Part shown: piece after piece, positions 1 to 9,765 of the stretch
Numbering within the stretch: position 1 is the first letter of the stretch
Layout of the letters: every line of letters begins with the position of its first letter
Made by a program: the position numbers and the translations under genes
Virus record (IMG/VR): IMGVR_UViG_3300013005_000176
Coordinates: 1 to 23,309 of that record
Strand: one strand, 5' to 3'
Length of the DNA stretch: 23,309 bases
Origin: a virus
The notes under the pieces: model-generated
The model's database searches: none
What the model saw: the letters and a program-made list of their open reading frames with translations, nothing else
What the model was told of the DNA's origin: nothing

Positions 1-639
1 AGAGTAGATATCTAATATTAATTTTTTTAAATCTTCATTTTGAATAAATTTAATCCCATCTGATACGACTAAATCATTAATTACACTTAATGTTTTATTA
101 ATTTCCTGCCAAAATAAAAATCTCGTAACTTTACCTTTAGTTCCTAAACGAATTGCTTTAGAGTTAGGATAGTTTCTATAATCTTTAACTTCGTATTTTT
201 TATTTCCTACTGTTAAATCAAATGATTCTCCGCCGCCTGACACTTTAGAATTTCTTATTAACGTAGCTAGTAATAATTCTGCCTTACCAATCCCTTTTGG
301 TTCTAAATCATATAATTTTGAACCTACACCTGAAGAATAATCATTCGAAGATATATCTGCTATAGAATCTTTAGAATATAATATTTTTACAAATTCATCT
401 TGCTCTTCTGATGTTAATTTGTTTAAAAACCCGTTTATTGCCTTTGTAGAATTGCCCCCTGGTAGGTTTGCTTTAAAAGTATTAAAATCTTCCTCTTTAC
501 CATTCTCAATAAGTTTTTTCTGTAAAGATTCTGGTATTTGTATAGATTGGTTTACAGAGCTTCTTTTTACAGCATCATTAATCATGCCGTGAATATCTTC
601 TTTTGTAAGAGTTATACGTTCTAATAGTTTATTTATCAT
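1..639 (-). CDS. Partial protein with PD-(D/E)XK nuclease-like core
   Basis: The frame opens at an ATG (complement of 637-639) and stays open for 213 codons to base 1, so the C-terminus lies outside the window. It starts MINKLLERIT, with charged helices up to about residue 100. Residues 118-152 carry GKAELLL, a GGGESFD stretch and YEVKDY. E121, D141, E150 and K152 match the E...D-x8-E-x-K layout of PD-(D/E)XK nucleases. That fold is used by restriction enzymes, resolvases and phage DNA-processing nucleases; the specific role here is unknown. The leader is A/T-rich without a Shine-Dalgarno sequence, and a promoter-like element lies about 20 bases upstream, so the gene may be its own transcription unit. 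The nuclease call rests on motif spacing only. Confidence 0.7.
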   Translation of the reverse strand, partial: MINKLLERITLTKEDIHGMINDAVKRSSVNQSIQIPESLQKKLIENGKEEDFNTFKANLPGGNSTKAINGFLNKLTSEEQDEFVKILYSKDSIADISSNDYSSGVGSKLYDLEPKGIGKAELLLATLIRNSKVSGGGESFDLTVGNKKYEVKDYRNYPNSKAIRLGTKGKVTRFLFWQEINKTLSVINDLVVSDGIKFIQNEDLKKLILDIYS

Positions 640-658
640 ATTTATATTTTATTTATAC

Positions 659-708
659 ATAAAGATAAAGTATAGTTTTCAATTAAACAACCTATACTTT
701 ATCTTTAT
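659..708. repeat. Perfect 17-bp inverted repeat between dut and the next gene
   Basis: The arms 659-675 and 692-708 are perfectly complementary over 17 bp and separated by a 16-base loop. The structure lies 23 bases past the dUTPase stop codon in the direction of transcription. No T-run follows the stem on the minus strand, so it is not a textbook intrinsic terminator. It overlaps promoter P1: the TTG lies in the loop and the -7 box in one arm. It may be a terminator/promoter boundary or a protein-binding palindrome; I cannot tell which. Confidence 0.7.
660..690 (-). promoter_or_regulatory. Bacteroidetal-type promoter P1 (TTG-N20-TATCTTTA)
   Basis: On the minus strand TTG lies at 690-688 and TATCTTTA at 667-660, separated by 20 bases. 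This is close to the known Bacteroidota consensus, -33 TTG and -7 TAnnTTTG. The block from AGGTTGTTTAATTGAAA through TTATCTTTA to GTATAA recurs with identical spacing at 10612-10642, also just upstream of a minus-strand start codon. Two copies with conserved spacing and different intervening bases argue for a functional element. It would drive the gene starting at 639. Confidence 0.55.
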
Positions 709-731
709 ATATTATAAATATCATCTATATA

Positions 732-1157
732 TTATTTCCCGCTACTTCCAAACCCACCTTCGCCTCGTTCAGAACTAGATAAATTATCTAATTCTACAAA
801 TTCAATTTCTGGGTATGGCATTATAATAAGTTGACCTATACGTTCTCCAACTTCATAACGTTTAGACGGTACTCCACCGGTTTTATTAAATGTAAATTGT
901 ATTTCGCCTCTATATCCACTATCAATTACACCGACGCAATTTGATAAATTTAATTCATAATTACGAATAGAGCTTCTTGGAAAAATTAAACCAACATATC
1001 CTAAAGGTATTTCTACAGAAATTCCAGTACCATAAGTTATTTGAAATCCAGAGTCTTTAATAATTTCCGTTGCAGTCAAATCTAATCCAGCATCTCCTGC
1101 TTTTGAATACTTTGGTATTACTGCATCTGGGTGTAATTTTTTAATTCCTACTTTCAT
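732..1157 (-). CDS. dut: dUTP diphosphatase (trimeric dUTPase)
   Basis: Hydrolyses dUTP to dUMP and diphosphate, which keeps uracil out of phage DNA and feeds dTMP synthesis. At 141 aa it has the usual length of homotrimeric dUTPases. All five family motifs are visible: I, DAGLDL (residues 22-27); II, PRSS (60-63); III, GVIDSGYRGE (76-85) with the catalytic Asp and Tyr; IV, GERIGQLI (104-111); V, the C-terminal arm RGEGGFGSSG (131-140). It follows the ribonucleotide reductase gene by 19 bases and is probably co-transcribed with it as a nucleotide-metabolism pair. It ends in TAA, followed by the 17-bp inverted repeat. Confidence 0.97.
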   Translation of the reverse strand: MKVGIKKLHPDAVIPKYSKAGDAGLDLTATEIIKDSGFQITYGTGISVEIPLGYVGLIFPRSSIRNYELNLSNCVGVIDSGYRGEIQFTFNKTGGVPSKRYEVGERIGQLIIMPYPEIEFVELDNLSSSERGEGGFGSSGK

Positions 1158-1176
1158 CTTTATTTATTTTATAATA

Positions 1177-3033
1177 TTAAACTATAACACATCCATCTGC
1201 GCCGCAAGCAATTTCCCCGCTAAGATTAGTATTGTCTATTAATTCTACTACTTGAGATAAATCAATATTAACTAATGAGTTCATTAACTCTTCGTATTTT
1301 TCTGCGGTAATATCTTCAAACGGAGCTTGAATATATGTATGATCTGCATAAGGAAGAACTGAAAGACCGTTATAACAATTTTTATTCTCCCACATCCATT
1401 CACCTACTGTTTCCCATTCATCGTCTTTTATAGAAACTGTCGCAGAAATGTTATGTGTATTTTGTCCTGTTCTGTGACCTGGCTTAACCCAATTTGTATA
1501 GAACCATTTAACGCGCTCCAATAACTCAATAGCAGATTCTGTTCTTAAAATAGAACCTTCTGGGGCTTTTTGAGGTACTGAAATAACTGCAGTATCATGA
1601 GGTCTAAAATATTCGTCTTCAATAAGCTCTGGATGATTTATTAATAAATGTGTATATAATGATTCATTTTTACCAATACGCATTCTTCTAATATAGTAAT
1701 CATTGTGCCAAGCATGAATACCGCTTGAAGTTCCTAATACTAATGAAGAAGTTCCGCTAGGCTTAATTGTTGTTGTTCTCGCTGCACAATTAATACCAAT
1801 TAAATCTGCTACTCGTTTGTTTTCGGCATTAACTATATTAGCAGCTTCTGCCATGTTATATTGTTGAGCTTTACCCGAACCGACACCTGTAATACCTATT
1901 CCTATTAAAGCTTCTTTTTCTGTTGTTCTTTGCCAAACTGGTCTTAGATAATGAAAATCTGTATAACCTGCTTGAAGCGTGCCTACAAATGCAGCGCCTT
2001 TAACTCTTTCATTTAAATCTTCTTGAGATTCGATATTACTTACATTTACTTCACATAAATTACAGAACTGAAATGGTCTAAGAGCAATTTCACAACAAGG
2101 ATTAGTTCCCCAATCTTTATCATTATTTAAATAAATACCAGGTTCTCCTGCTCCAGATGCTTTAATCTTATCCCAAAGAGACATAAAGAATTCTTTTGTA
2201 ACTCTATTACGTAATAATACAGCTGAGTTATTCGCTCTTCCTCTTTGAGGATTAAGTTCCCACCATGGACCAGATTTTGCTGCAATCATTTCATCGTCAT
2301 CAGCACTAAATAAACTAATTAATGCAGCTCTTCTAATACCGCCTGCTAATACTGCATGGGCAATATGGCATACGATATCATGCGTTTCAATAGAAGTTAA
2401 TTTATCGCCTGTATTCTTAGAATCTAAAATACCTTGAATTTTAACGATACATTCTTTTAATGGCTGAGGTCCTGGAGCTTTGCCGCCTGATGTTACAAGC
2501 TGAGCGCCCTTTTGTCTAATATCTGAAAAATCAAATACTAATGTAGAACCACCTTCAAAATAAGTTTTCATTAATACTTTAATAGCATCTGCCCAACCTT
2601 CAATAGAATCTCCAATTAAAAATCTTCTACGCTTAGAAGGATTTGGTTTGTTTATCTCAGGCAATTTTTCTACATGGTGCTTTTGAACAGAATACCCTAC
2701 GCCAGTACCACCTAATAATAAAAACATTGTTTCTCCAAATGCTCTGTAATCATCAATAGGTAAATATGCACAATTATAAATTCTATTCGGGGAAAGTTCA
2801 ATTGACTTACCTCCAAATTGTAAACTTCTCATTGAAGGAAGTATTTTACGTTCATATACAAGTTTGTATGTTTGTTCGATTTCTTCTTTTAAATGTGGAT
2901 ACTTTTTAATATGCATCTGCATATTTCTTGTTACGATTTCGTCCCACGTTTCTCTCCTTTGGACGTCTTGTTGATACTTAGCATACTTATTGTATACTGT
3001 AAGATCAGAGAGTATCTTGTTTGAAGTTTCCAT
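1177..3033 (-). CDS. nrdJ: Class II (adenosylcobalamin-dependent) ribonucleoside-triphosphate reductase
   Basis: Reduces ribonucleotides to deoxyribonucleotides with a B12-generated thiyl radical, so it needs neither oxygen nor a separate radical subunit. At 618 aa it resembles the monomeric Lactobacillus-type RTPR (739 aa) but is shorter. Residues match that enzyme in order: C88 in YNCAYLP (C119); C313 and E315 in NPCCEIAL (C408, E410); C324, eleven residues after C313 as C419 follows C408; and the C-terminal shuttle pair C610/C615 in CGADGC. The pocket region GTSSGIHAWH is also present. No nrdA/nrdB or activase gene is seen nearby. dUTPase follows in the same direction. Host cobalamin supply would be required. 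Confidence 0.95.
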   Translation of the reverse strand: METSNKILSDLTVYNKYAKYQQDVQRRETWDEIVTRNMQMHIKKYPHLKEEIEQTYKLVYERKILPSMRSLQFGGKSIELSPNRIYNCAYLPIDDYRAFGETMFLLLGGTGVGYSVQKHHVEKLPEINKPNPSKRRRFLIGDSIEGWADAIKVLMKTYFEGGSTLVFDFSDIRQKGAQLVTSGGKAPGPQPLKECIVKIQGILDSKNTGDKLTSIETHDIVCHIAHAVLAGGIRRAALISLFSADDDEMIAAKSGPWWELNPQRGRANNSAVLLRNRVTKEFFMSLWDKIKASGAGEPGIYLNNDKDWGTNPCCEIALRPFQFCNLCEVNVSNIESQEDLNERVKGAAFVGTLQAGYTDFHYLRPVWQRTTEKEALIGIGITGVGSGKAQQYNMAEAANIVNAENKRVADLIGINCAARTTTIKPSGTSSLVLGTSSGIHAWHNDYYIRRMRIGKNESLYTHLLINHPELIEDEYFRPHDTAVISVPQKAPEGSILRTESAIELLERVKWFYTNWVKPGHRTGQNTHNISATVSIKDDEWETVGEWMWENKNCYNGLSVLPYADHTYIQAPFEDITAEKYEELMNSLVNIDLSQVVELIDNTNLSGEIACGADGCVIV

Positions 3034-3128
3034 TGTTTTTGTTGTTAATTAAATTGTGTATGTTTTAAATTATTATTAATCATAACCACCCTTATTTGGG
3101 TATTTATAAATATCTTTTACGTTATATT
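3034..3128. other. Spacer between helicase and RNR genes
   Basis: This 95-bp AT-rich spacer separates the helicase stop from the RNR start. It holds a weak minus-strand hairpin (ACCC, six-base loop, AGGGT region, about 3092-3106) without a T-run, and an A-rich leader just before the RNR ATG. No TTG-N20-TATCTTTA element is present. I see no confident regulatory site. Confidence 0.4.
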
Positions 3129-4490
3129 TTATCCTAGTGAATCTCCTAAAAGTTCTGAATATTTTGTGGCTAAAGACTTTCTTGTTACGGTATCTTCATC
3201 CATATCTGTTTTTGTTTCTCTTCCCTTGACAGAAGATTCTTGATACATATCAATTCTTCCATTAGACATATTAAGTTTAGTTGGCAAAGTTAATCCATCA
3301 GGCCCAAATCTATTTTTAATAAAATGTACTCTTCCCGTTCCAGCTATCTTATCTGTCGTCTTTCTTGCTAATGAAATAATAACATCACCAATCATAATCT
3401 TACTAAATGAAGAAGCTACTTGATCTGATGTAATAATATCTGATTCAACTGAACTTCTATTTGCTTGAGATGCTGTAACTAATGGTATTTGATATTCACC
3501 TGCTAATCCTCTTAAATCTTCGTATGTAGTTTCTAATTCTTCATGAAGCTTTTCTTTTGATTTAGCAGATCTTAATAAATCCGCATAATCTACAATAACG
3601 ATGTCTGGTTTTATTCCTTGCATTATTATCTTATCTAAATGAGCTTTTAAGGTCGTTACTGATGCTGTTTTTGTAGGAAAATACTTTAATATTAATTGAC
3701 CTGTTAATTTTCCTAATTCACATTCTACTTCATCTAAGTTATATTTTAAGTTCGCAGTTGCTATTCCTGTAACTACCGAATCATATCTTTGAGCTACATA
3801 AGGCTCTGATAATTCCATAGTATAATGTACTACCGTTTTACCTTGTCTTAATAAATGAGCTCCGACATTAATCATCGCAGTTGATTTACCCGCTCCTGGT
3901 CCTGCAACAAATATAATAAGTTCTCCTTTACCAATACCACCATCAACTAATTCATTAAAAGCAGTCCAAGGTGTTGCAAGAGTCTTTCGAGCAGATTCTT
4001 CATATCTTTGCTTAATATCTTTTAAGTAATCCATTCCAATATCTTGATTGGTACCTGATTTCATAGCAGTATCAATTTTACGTTTGATATTATCATATTC
4101 ACCTGTTTTAAGTAAATCAACAGATTCGATAATAGCAGTTTTGATACATTGATTTTTACAAAAATTAACACATTCTACTTTTACAAACTCTAAATCTTCT
4201 GCTTCTACGTATCTTAGAATATCTTTTAAAGATTCAACGATTGACATTTTTAAAGGTTCTGATGTAAGCTCCATTGCTTTTACTTTAAAAACTTCTAATG
4301 TAGGTATTGCCTTATATTCTACATAATATTTCATAATTACTTCTACAATCCAAGAATTGGCTTCAGAGTCAAAATATGAAGGTAATAGAATATCGAATAT
4401 TTGTTGAAGAAATCCTTTATCTTTAATTAATGCGGCAATAATTTTTAATTGAAACGTCTTACCATACTGCGTAAATTTATCTTGATTCAT
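3129..4490 (-). CDS. Replicative DNA helicase, DnaB/T4 gp41-like
   Basis: Predicted hexameric 5'-3' helicase of the phage replisome. The 453-aa protein has a helical N-terminal domain (about 1-150) and a RecA-fold motor domain (about 165-420). The motor shows Walker A AGPGAGKST (196-204), the acidic H1a motif YTMELSE (223-229, E226), Walker B VIVDYADLL (298-306), motif H3 TASQANRSS (339-347) and IKNRFGPDGL (391-400), the usual arginine-finger/H4 region of DnaB-like helicases. It lacks a primase domain, and no primase gene is seen here, so primase is probably encoded elsewhere. The gene starts 31 bases after the 5' nuclease stop. The leader has no Shine-Dalgarno sequence. Confidence 0.93.
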   Translation of the reverse strand: MNQDKFTQYGKTFQLKIIAALIKDKGFLQQIFDILLPSYFDSEANSWIVEVIMKYYVEYKAIPTLEVFKVKAMELTSEPLKMSIVESLKDILRYVEAEDLEFVKVECVNFCKNQCIKTAIIESVDLLKTGEYDNIKRKIDTAMKSGTNQDIGMDYLKDIKQRYEESARKTLATPWTAFNELVDGGIGKGELIIFVAGPGAGKSTAMINVGAHLLRQGKTVVHYTMELSEPYVAQRYDSVVTGIATANLKYNLDEVECELGKLTGQLILKYFPTKTASVTTLKAHLDKIIMQGIKPDIVIVDYADLLRSAKSKEKLHEELETTYEDLRGLAGEYQIPLVTASQANRSSVESDIITSDQVASSFSKIMIGDVIISLARKTTDKIAGTGRVHFIKNRFGPDGLTLPTKLNMSNGRIDMYQESSVKGRETKTDMDEDTVTRKSLATKYSELLGDSLG

Positions 4491-4521
4491 AGCTCTAATA
4501 TATAATATACTTTTCTAAATA

Positions 4522-5574
4522 TCAAGAATTATTTGTAGTTAATGCAAATTGATTTAGTTGATTGAATGTATTTAAAAATTGTATAGGGTCTTTAATATAA
4601 TTGTATCCTTTATCTGCCGTTAATATTTGAATAAACTCATTTTTATTTATTAAAGAAACTTGTTCGTTAAATTTATCTAAAACAAATAATTTATGAGAAG
4701 ACGGTATATCTACAGAATGTAATTGCATTAGTTTATAGTTTCGTATAATATCTAATTTAAACTCCAAAATCTTTTTATATAGTTTGTCTGTTTTATTGTT
4801 TTCCAAGAATTCCAAAAATTCATCTAAGGAAATGACTTTGTTTTCTTGTAGAAGTTGTATTTTACATACTGTTTTAGGACCTATACCAGGAATACCAGGT
4901 ATATTATCAGATGAATCTCCTATAAATACCTTGTATAAATGATAATTAGACGCCGGAATCCCAAATCGTTCTTTAACAGTGTCTTCTTTATATAGTCGCT
5001 TTTCTACAGGCCTATATACATTAACTTTATTATTTATAAGTTGTAAATAATCTTTATCATCTGATATTAATAAAATATCACTATCATGTTTAGTTGCTAT
5101 ATCAGTTACTAAGTAAGATATTAAATCATCTGCTTCTACATTATCAGCCGTTAATACAGTCGTCGGTGTACATCTTAAATACTGTATCAATCGAACAAAC
5201 TGATGCTTCATTGAAAGCTGTTCATCTTCAGCATTTTCAAATATCTCAGCTCTGTTAAATGATTTAGGCTGTATTCTGTTACCTTTATACTCAGAAAATA
5301 TTTCTCTTCTTTTTTTCGAACCACCTTTGCCGTCAAATGTAATAATTAACCTTGTAGGTTTGAATGTTCGTATATATGACGCTAAAGATTTTAAAAATCC
5401 TAAAGAACCTCCCAGATGCTCTCCGTTGTCATTTAACACCGGATTTGCCATAAAACAGCGCAAATAAAAATTCGTCCCGTCCACCAACATAACCCGGGAG
5501 TTAATATTAAGTGTAACGGGACGATCTTTTTCTTGCTGAATTTCTTTTAATAATTCAACATATCTCTCTAACAT
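4522..5574 (-). CDS. 5'-3' exonuclease / flap endonuclease (T4 RNase H / T5 FEN type)
   Basis: Structure-specific 5' nuclease that removes RNA primers and flaps during lagging-strand synthesis. The 350-aa protein carries the metal-binding acids in order: D32 in MLVDGTNFYLR, D81 in IITFDGKGGSKKRRE, E147/D149/D150 in VEADDLIS, D172/D173/D175 in SDDKDYLQ, and D220/D223 in FIGDSSDNIPGIPGIG, which opens the helix-hairpin-helix DNA-binding loop. Family A DNA polymerases often carry this domain as a fusion; here it is a separate gene 8 kb away from the polymerase. The start lies two bases after the groEL stop, which implies tight co-transcription. It is the one gene in the window whose stop I read as TGA, evidence that TGA is a real stop in this genome. 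Confidence 0.93.
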   Translation of the reverse strand: MLERYVELLKEIQQEKDRPVTLNINSRVMLVDGTNFYLRCFMANPVLNDNGEHLGGSLGFLKSLASYIRTFKPTRLIITFDGKGGSKKRREIFSEYKGNRIQPKSFNRAEIFENAEDEQLSMKHQFVRLIQYLRCTPTTVLTADNVEADDLISYLVTDIATKHDSDILLISDDKDYLQLINNKVNVYRPVEKRLYKEDTVKERFGIPASNYHLYKVFIGDSSDNIPGIPGIGPKTVCKIQLLQENKVISLDEFLEFLENNKTDKLYKKILEFKLDIIRNYKLMQLHSVDIPSSHKLFVLDKFNEQVSLINKNEFIQILTADKGYNYIKDPIQFLNTFNQLNQFALTTNNS

Positions 5575-5576
5575 AA

Positions 5577-7205
<1,629 letters not shown>

Positions 7206-7214
7206 TTATTTAAT

Positions 7215-8366
7215 TTAAAAATCATCCCCACCCTCGGGGTTAACTACTAATTGTAATTCTTCGTCAGGGTTTGCAGGGTCATATTTCATAATATATTCTT
7301 CACAAAGTTTATCATATACTTGTTTTTTAAGTAACGGATTTTCTTTAAACTTAGATAAAATATTCGCAGACGTAAATATAACTTCTTCTCCTGTTTCAGT
7401 GTCGATATAATCATAATATGCGCCTCTTTTTTTAACTAGCTTGTGCTTAATTAAAACATCAATCCAACTAGGTGCTGAATCAATTCCAGAGTCAAAATAA
7501 ATGTCATATTCAACTTCTCTGCTAGGAGGCCCTAAACGATTTTTCTTTACTTTTAACTTTGTCTTAGCTCCTACAATAGTACCATCAGATTTTTTAATCA
7601 TCCCTAAATTATATAATGATAATCTAACAGACGAATGAAATCCAACAGCTTTACCACCACTTGTTTGAGTTTTTTCTCCAAAGCCCATTACACCTACTTT
7701 ATCTCGCAATTGATTAGTCAATACTAAGCAAATTTTTTGACGACCAATCATATTAGTAATCTTACGCATTGCTTTTGATAATACAATTGCTTTAGTAGTT
7801 GCATAACCATCTTTTTCATAATCTGCTTCTTGCTCTACTTTAGTCGTAGCACCCATAATAGAATCAATAGCAATACATACCAAGCGGTCTTTATCAGCTA
7901 ATCTAACTTTTTCAATGATCGTTTCTATAATTTCAAATGCATCTTCTATTGTTTCTACTGGAGCATAAATCATTTTACTTAAATCCATTCCTAACATTTC
8001 GAAGAAATCATTTGCTACGGCATTTTCAGTATCGATATATATTGATAATCCGCCTTTTCTTTGGCACTGAGCTAAAATACTAGCAGTTAATAATGATTTA
8101 CCAGCAGCAGTTTCACCCATTATTTCAATAATTCTTCCTACAGGTAATCCAGCATTTGGTCTATTTGCTATTGCTAAATCTACAATATCATTTCCTGTAG
8201 ATATCCAATCCGTGATGTTACTAGGAGAATCAACATCTTTATCTAAAAAATACGCTACTTTATGGTTCGTTTCTTTGAACTTTGTATTTAGCGCATTAGC
8301 TAGTAAAGAAGCTAAGTCTTCATTTATAACATCAGATGGAATTCCTTCTGATTTCTTTTTTGCCAT
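7215..8366 (-). CDS. recA: RecA/UvsX-like recombinase
   Basis: Strand-exchange ATPase for recombination-dependent replication and repair. The 383-aa protein has Walker A GETAAGKS (84-91), the catalytic-Glu region IYIDTENA (109-116), Walker B VCIAIDS (163-169), LVLTNQLRDKVGV and the L2 loop EKTQTSGGKA (231-240), then a C-terminal domain ending in an acidic tail. Length is closer to T4 UvsX (391 aa) than to most bacterial RecAs (about 350 aa), but the Walker A and L2 sequences are RecA-like. It lies 12 bases after the SSB gene and 21 bases before groEL. Its position beside a gp32-like SSB matches the functional pairing in T4-type recombination. Confidence 0.94.
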   Translation of the reverse strand: MAKKKSEGIPSDVINEDLASLLANALNTKFKETNHKVAYFLDKDVDSPSNITDWISTGNDIVDLAIANRPNAGLPVGRIIEIMGETAAGKSLLTASILAQCQRKGGLSIYIDTENAVANDFFEMLGMDLSKMIYAPVETIEDAFEIIETIIEKVRLADKDRLVCIAIDSIMGATTKVEQEADYEKDGYATTKAIVLSKAMRKITNMIGRQKICLVLTNQLRDKVGVMGFGEKTQTSGGKAVGFHSSVRLSLYNLGMIKKSDGTIVGAKTKLKVKKNRLGPPSREVEYDIYFDSGIDSAPSWIDVLIKHKLVKKRGAYYDYIDTETGEEVIFTSANILSKFKENPLLKKQVYDKLCEEYIMKYDPANPDEELQLVVNPEGGDDF

Positions 8367-8378
8367 AATAAATTATTT

Positions 8379-9161
8379 TTAATTAAATAGTTTATCAAAT
8401 GCACTAGAAATGTCTTCTACTGATTTAGTATCTTCTTGTTTTGTAGCCGGTCTTTGCGGAGTGCTAGCTGGTGCTGATTCTTCTTGAACACCTTCAGTGT
8501 CACGATTTAACCATGTAGTCAATACTGCTTTTAAATCTTCGTAAGAAGGCTCTTTAAAAATTTCAGTTAAGTTCTTTTGACCTGTAGCAATTTTTGTGAT
8601 AATTTCCTTATCTGTGTGTACCGGAGTTTGATTAGGTTTAATACGAATAGAAGTTTCAGGATAATCTTTACCTGTTTGTTCTTTTGTTTTAAATTCTACT
8701 GTAATGTCTCTTCCAGAAACTGGGTCTGTAATATCGCCATAATCTGGGTCAGCGATAAACCCTAATAATTCTTGATAAACTGTTTTACCAAATCCCCAAA
8801 ACTTTACACCTTCATGTTCTTTACCGCGAACAATAATAGGAGCATATACTCTCATCTTAGGTTCGATCTTTTTACCTAACTTCCATTCTTCTTTTTTACC
8901 TGTAGATTGTAACTTTTCAGCAAATTCTACTACCGGATCTGGTTTACCGAATGTTGATGGAGATAAATACTGCTTGTTTCCAAATTCATAATGAAAATAC
9001 AATTCGTTAAATGGATTGTCTTTGTTGAACTGATACGGAACGATTCTAACTACTTGTGTTCCTGGTTCTGGTTTCCATAACGTGTCTTGTCTTTCACCTT
9101 TTCCCGTGTTTTTTTGCAAATCTCCGAGCTTCGCTCTAATTGCATCTAAATTGATTGCCAT
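8379..9161 (-). CDS. Single-stranded DNA-binding protein, T4 gp32-like
   Basis: Coats ssDNA at replication forks and recombination intermediates. The 260-aa protein has a short basic N-terminal arm (LGDLQKNTGKGERQD), a core with many aromatic and basic residues (QVVRIVPYQ, ELYFHYEFGNKQYLSPSTFG, VKFWGFGKTVYQELLGF), a low-complexity Pro/Ala/Thr linker (about 225-243) and an acidic tip ending EDISSAFDKLFN. That architecture fits gp32-family SSBs, whose acidic tail recruits partners. It has no cysteine, so the zinc site of T4 gp32 (three Cys and one His) is missing. It is followed by the recombinase gene. The call rests on layout and context as well as on motif resemblance. Confidence 0.82.
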   Translation of the reverse strand: MAINLDAIRAKLGDLQKNTGKGERQDTLWKPEPGTQVVRIVPYQFNKDNPFNELYFHYEFGNKQYLSPSTFGKPDPVVEFAEKLQSTGKKEEWKLGKKIEPKMRVYAPIIVRGKEHEGVKFWGFGKTVYQELLGFIADPDYGDITDPVSGRDITVEFKTKEQTGKDYPETSIRIKPNQTPVHTDKEIITKIATGQKNLTEIFKEPSYEDLKAVLTTWLNRDTEGVQEESAPASTPQRPATKQEDTKSVEDISSAFDKLFN

Positions 9162-9190
9162 TTGTTTTTTTGTTTTGTTTTTAATTGTTT
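9162..9190 (-). promoter_or_regulatory. A-rich unstructured leader of the SSB gene
   Basis: The last 29 bases before the SSB ATG are almost only A with scattered C and T on the transcribed strand, and contain no Shine-Dalgarno motif. T4 gp32 represses its own translation by coating an unstructured A/U-rich leader, so this stretch could act similarly. A-rich leaders are also common before Bacteroidota genes, so the regulatory reading is an inference. Confidence 0.3.
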
Positions 9191-9270
9191 AACTTACTAA
9201 ATATCTAACTGATATCTAAATTTCTTATCTAATATAATATTATCTTTTCTATTATCCTATTTTTTTCTTT

Positions 9271-9654
9271 TTATAATTTAATAATATCAAATATTTCTAA
9301 TTGATGTATTATTAATGTTTTATCTGTTACTAATATTGCTGAGTTTGAATAATCATCCCAATTTACTTTATAATTTTTATCTATGATATTATTATTAAGT
9401 GATGAAATTAAATAATTCAATCCATTTATAGTATATAATGTATTTGTTTCTTTATGTCTGTGTATTGCTATTGTACTATCTAATAAATCTTTTAAGTTTC
9501 CAGATTCTATATTATATGTACATGCTAATTCAGATGTTTTGCTCATACGCAAAATAAAAATTTTATTGTTAAGTATATTATAATTACTTTCAATTAAATC
9601 AATTGTATCTTGAATATTAGTTTCTTGAGTAAATGTGCAGAGTAGTCGTATCAC
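9271..9654 (-). CDS. Small conserved-looking phage protein of unknown function
   Basis: A 127-aa protein rich in Ile, Asn and Leu, with no signal peptide or membrane segment. The N-terminal half (LCTFTQETNIQDTIDLIESN, then NKIFILRM and ELACTYNI) alternates beta-like and helical stretches. The C-terminal half contains TLYTINGLNYLI and a YKVNWDDYSNSAILV segment. I do not recognise a catalytic motif. The chosen start is GTG, because an in-frame stop lies a few codons upstream and the first internal Met would remove 35 residues; this start is less certain than the others. It lies between the accessory island and the SSB gene. A copy of the polymerase-tail repeat sits just upstream. Confidence 0.7.
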   Translation of the reverse strand: MIRLLCTFTQETNIQDTIDLIESNYNILNNKIFILRMSKTSELACTYNIESGNLKDLLDSTIAIHRHKETNTLYTINGLNYLISSLNNNIIDKNYKVNWDDYSNSAILVTDKTLIIHQLEIFDIIKL

Positions 9655-9676
9655 TATAGGTATAGATTATTTAAAT

Positions 9677-9714
9677 ATAAATATCTATAATGTTACATTT
9701 TTTAAGTTATGATA
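9677..9714. repeat. Copy 3 of the polymerase-tail repeat (38 bp, identical)
   Basis: These 38 bp are identical to the segment at the 3' end of the DNA polymerase gene (native copy 13276-13313), which encodes the last residues YHNLKNVTL and the TAG stop plus the following spacer. Here the copy is not preceded by a polymerase gene. It lies in the spacer between the 274-aa gene and the 127-aa gene. The right boundary (…TTATGATA on the plus strand) is the same as that of copy 2. Confidence 0.9.
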
Positions 9715-9765
9715 GCCGTATCTAAATTAAAGATATACATTAACAAGAAAAATGTTATTTTATTT

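Noticed and set aside
639-655. T4-type late promoters (TATAAATA) upstream of the left-edge gene and near 3105
   Set aside because: The octamer is expected often by chance in such AT-rich DNA, is not found at most gene starts, and no gp55/gp33-like factor is visible in the window.
3092-3106. Intrinsic terminator between the helicase and RNR genes
   Set aside because: The stem is only four base pairs and no T-run follows it on the transcribed strand.
9726-9733. A third promoter of the P1/P2 class upstream of the 127-aa gene
   Set aside because: TATCTTTA is present, but no TTG lies about 20 bases upstream; the nearest is only 8 bases away and the AGGTTGTTTAATTGAAA block is missing.
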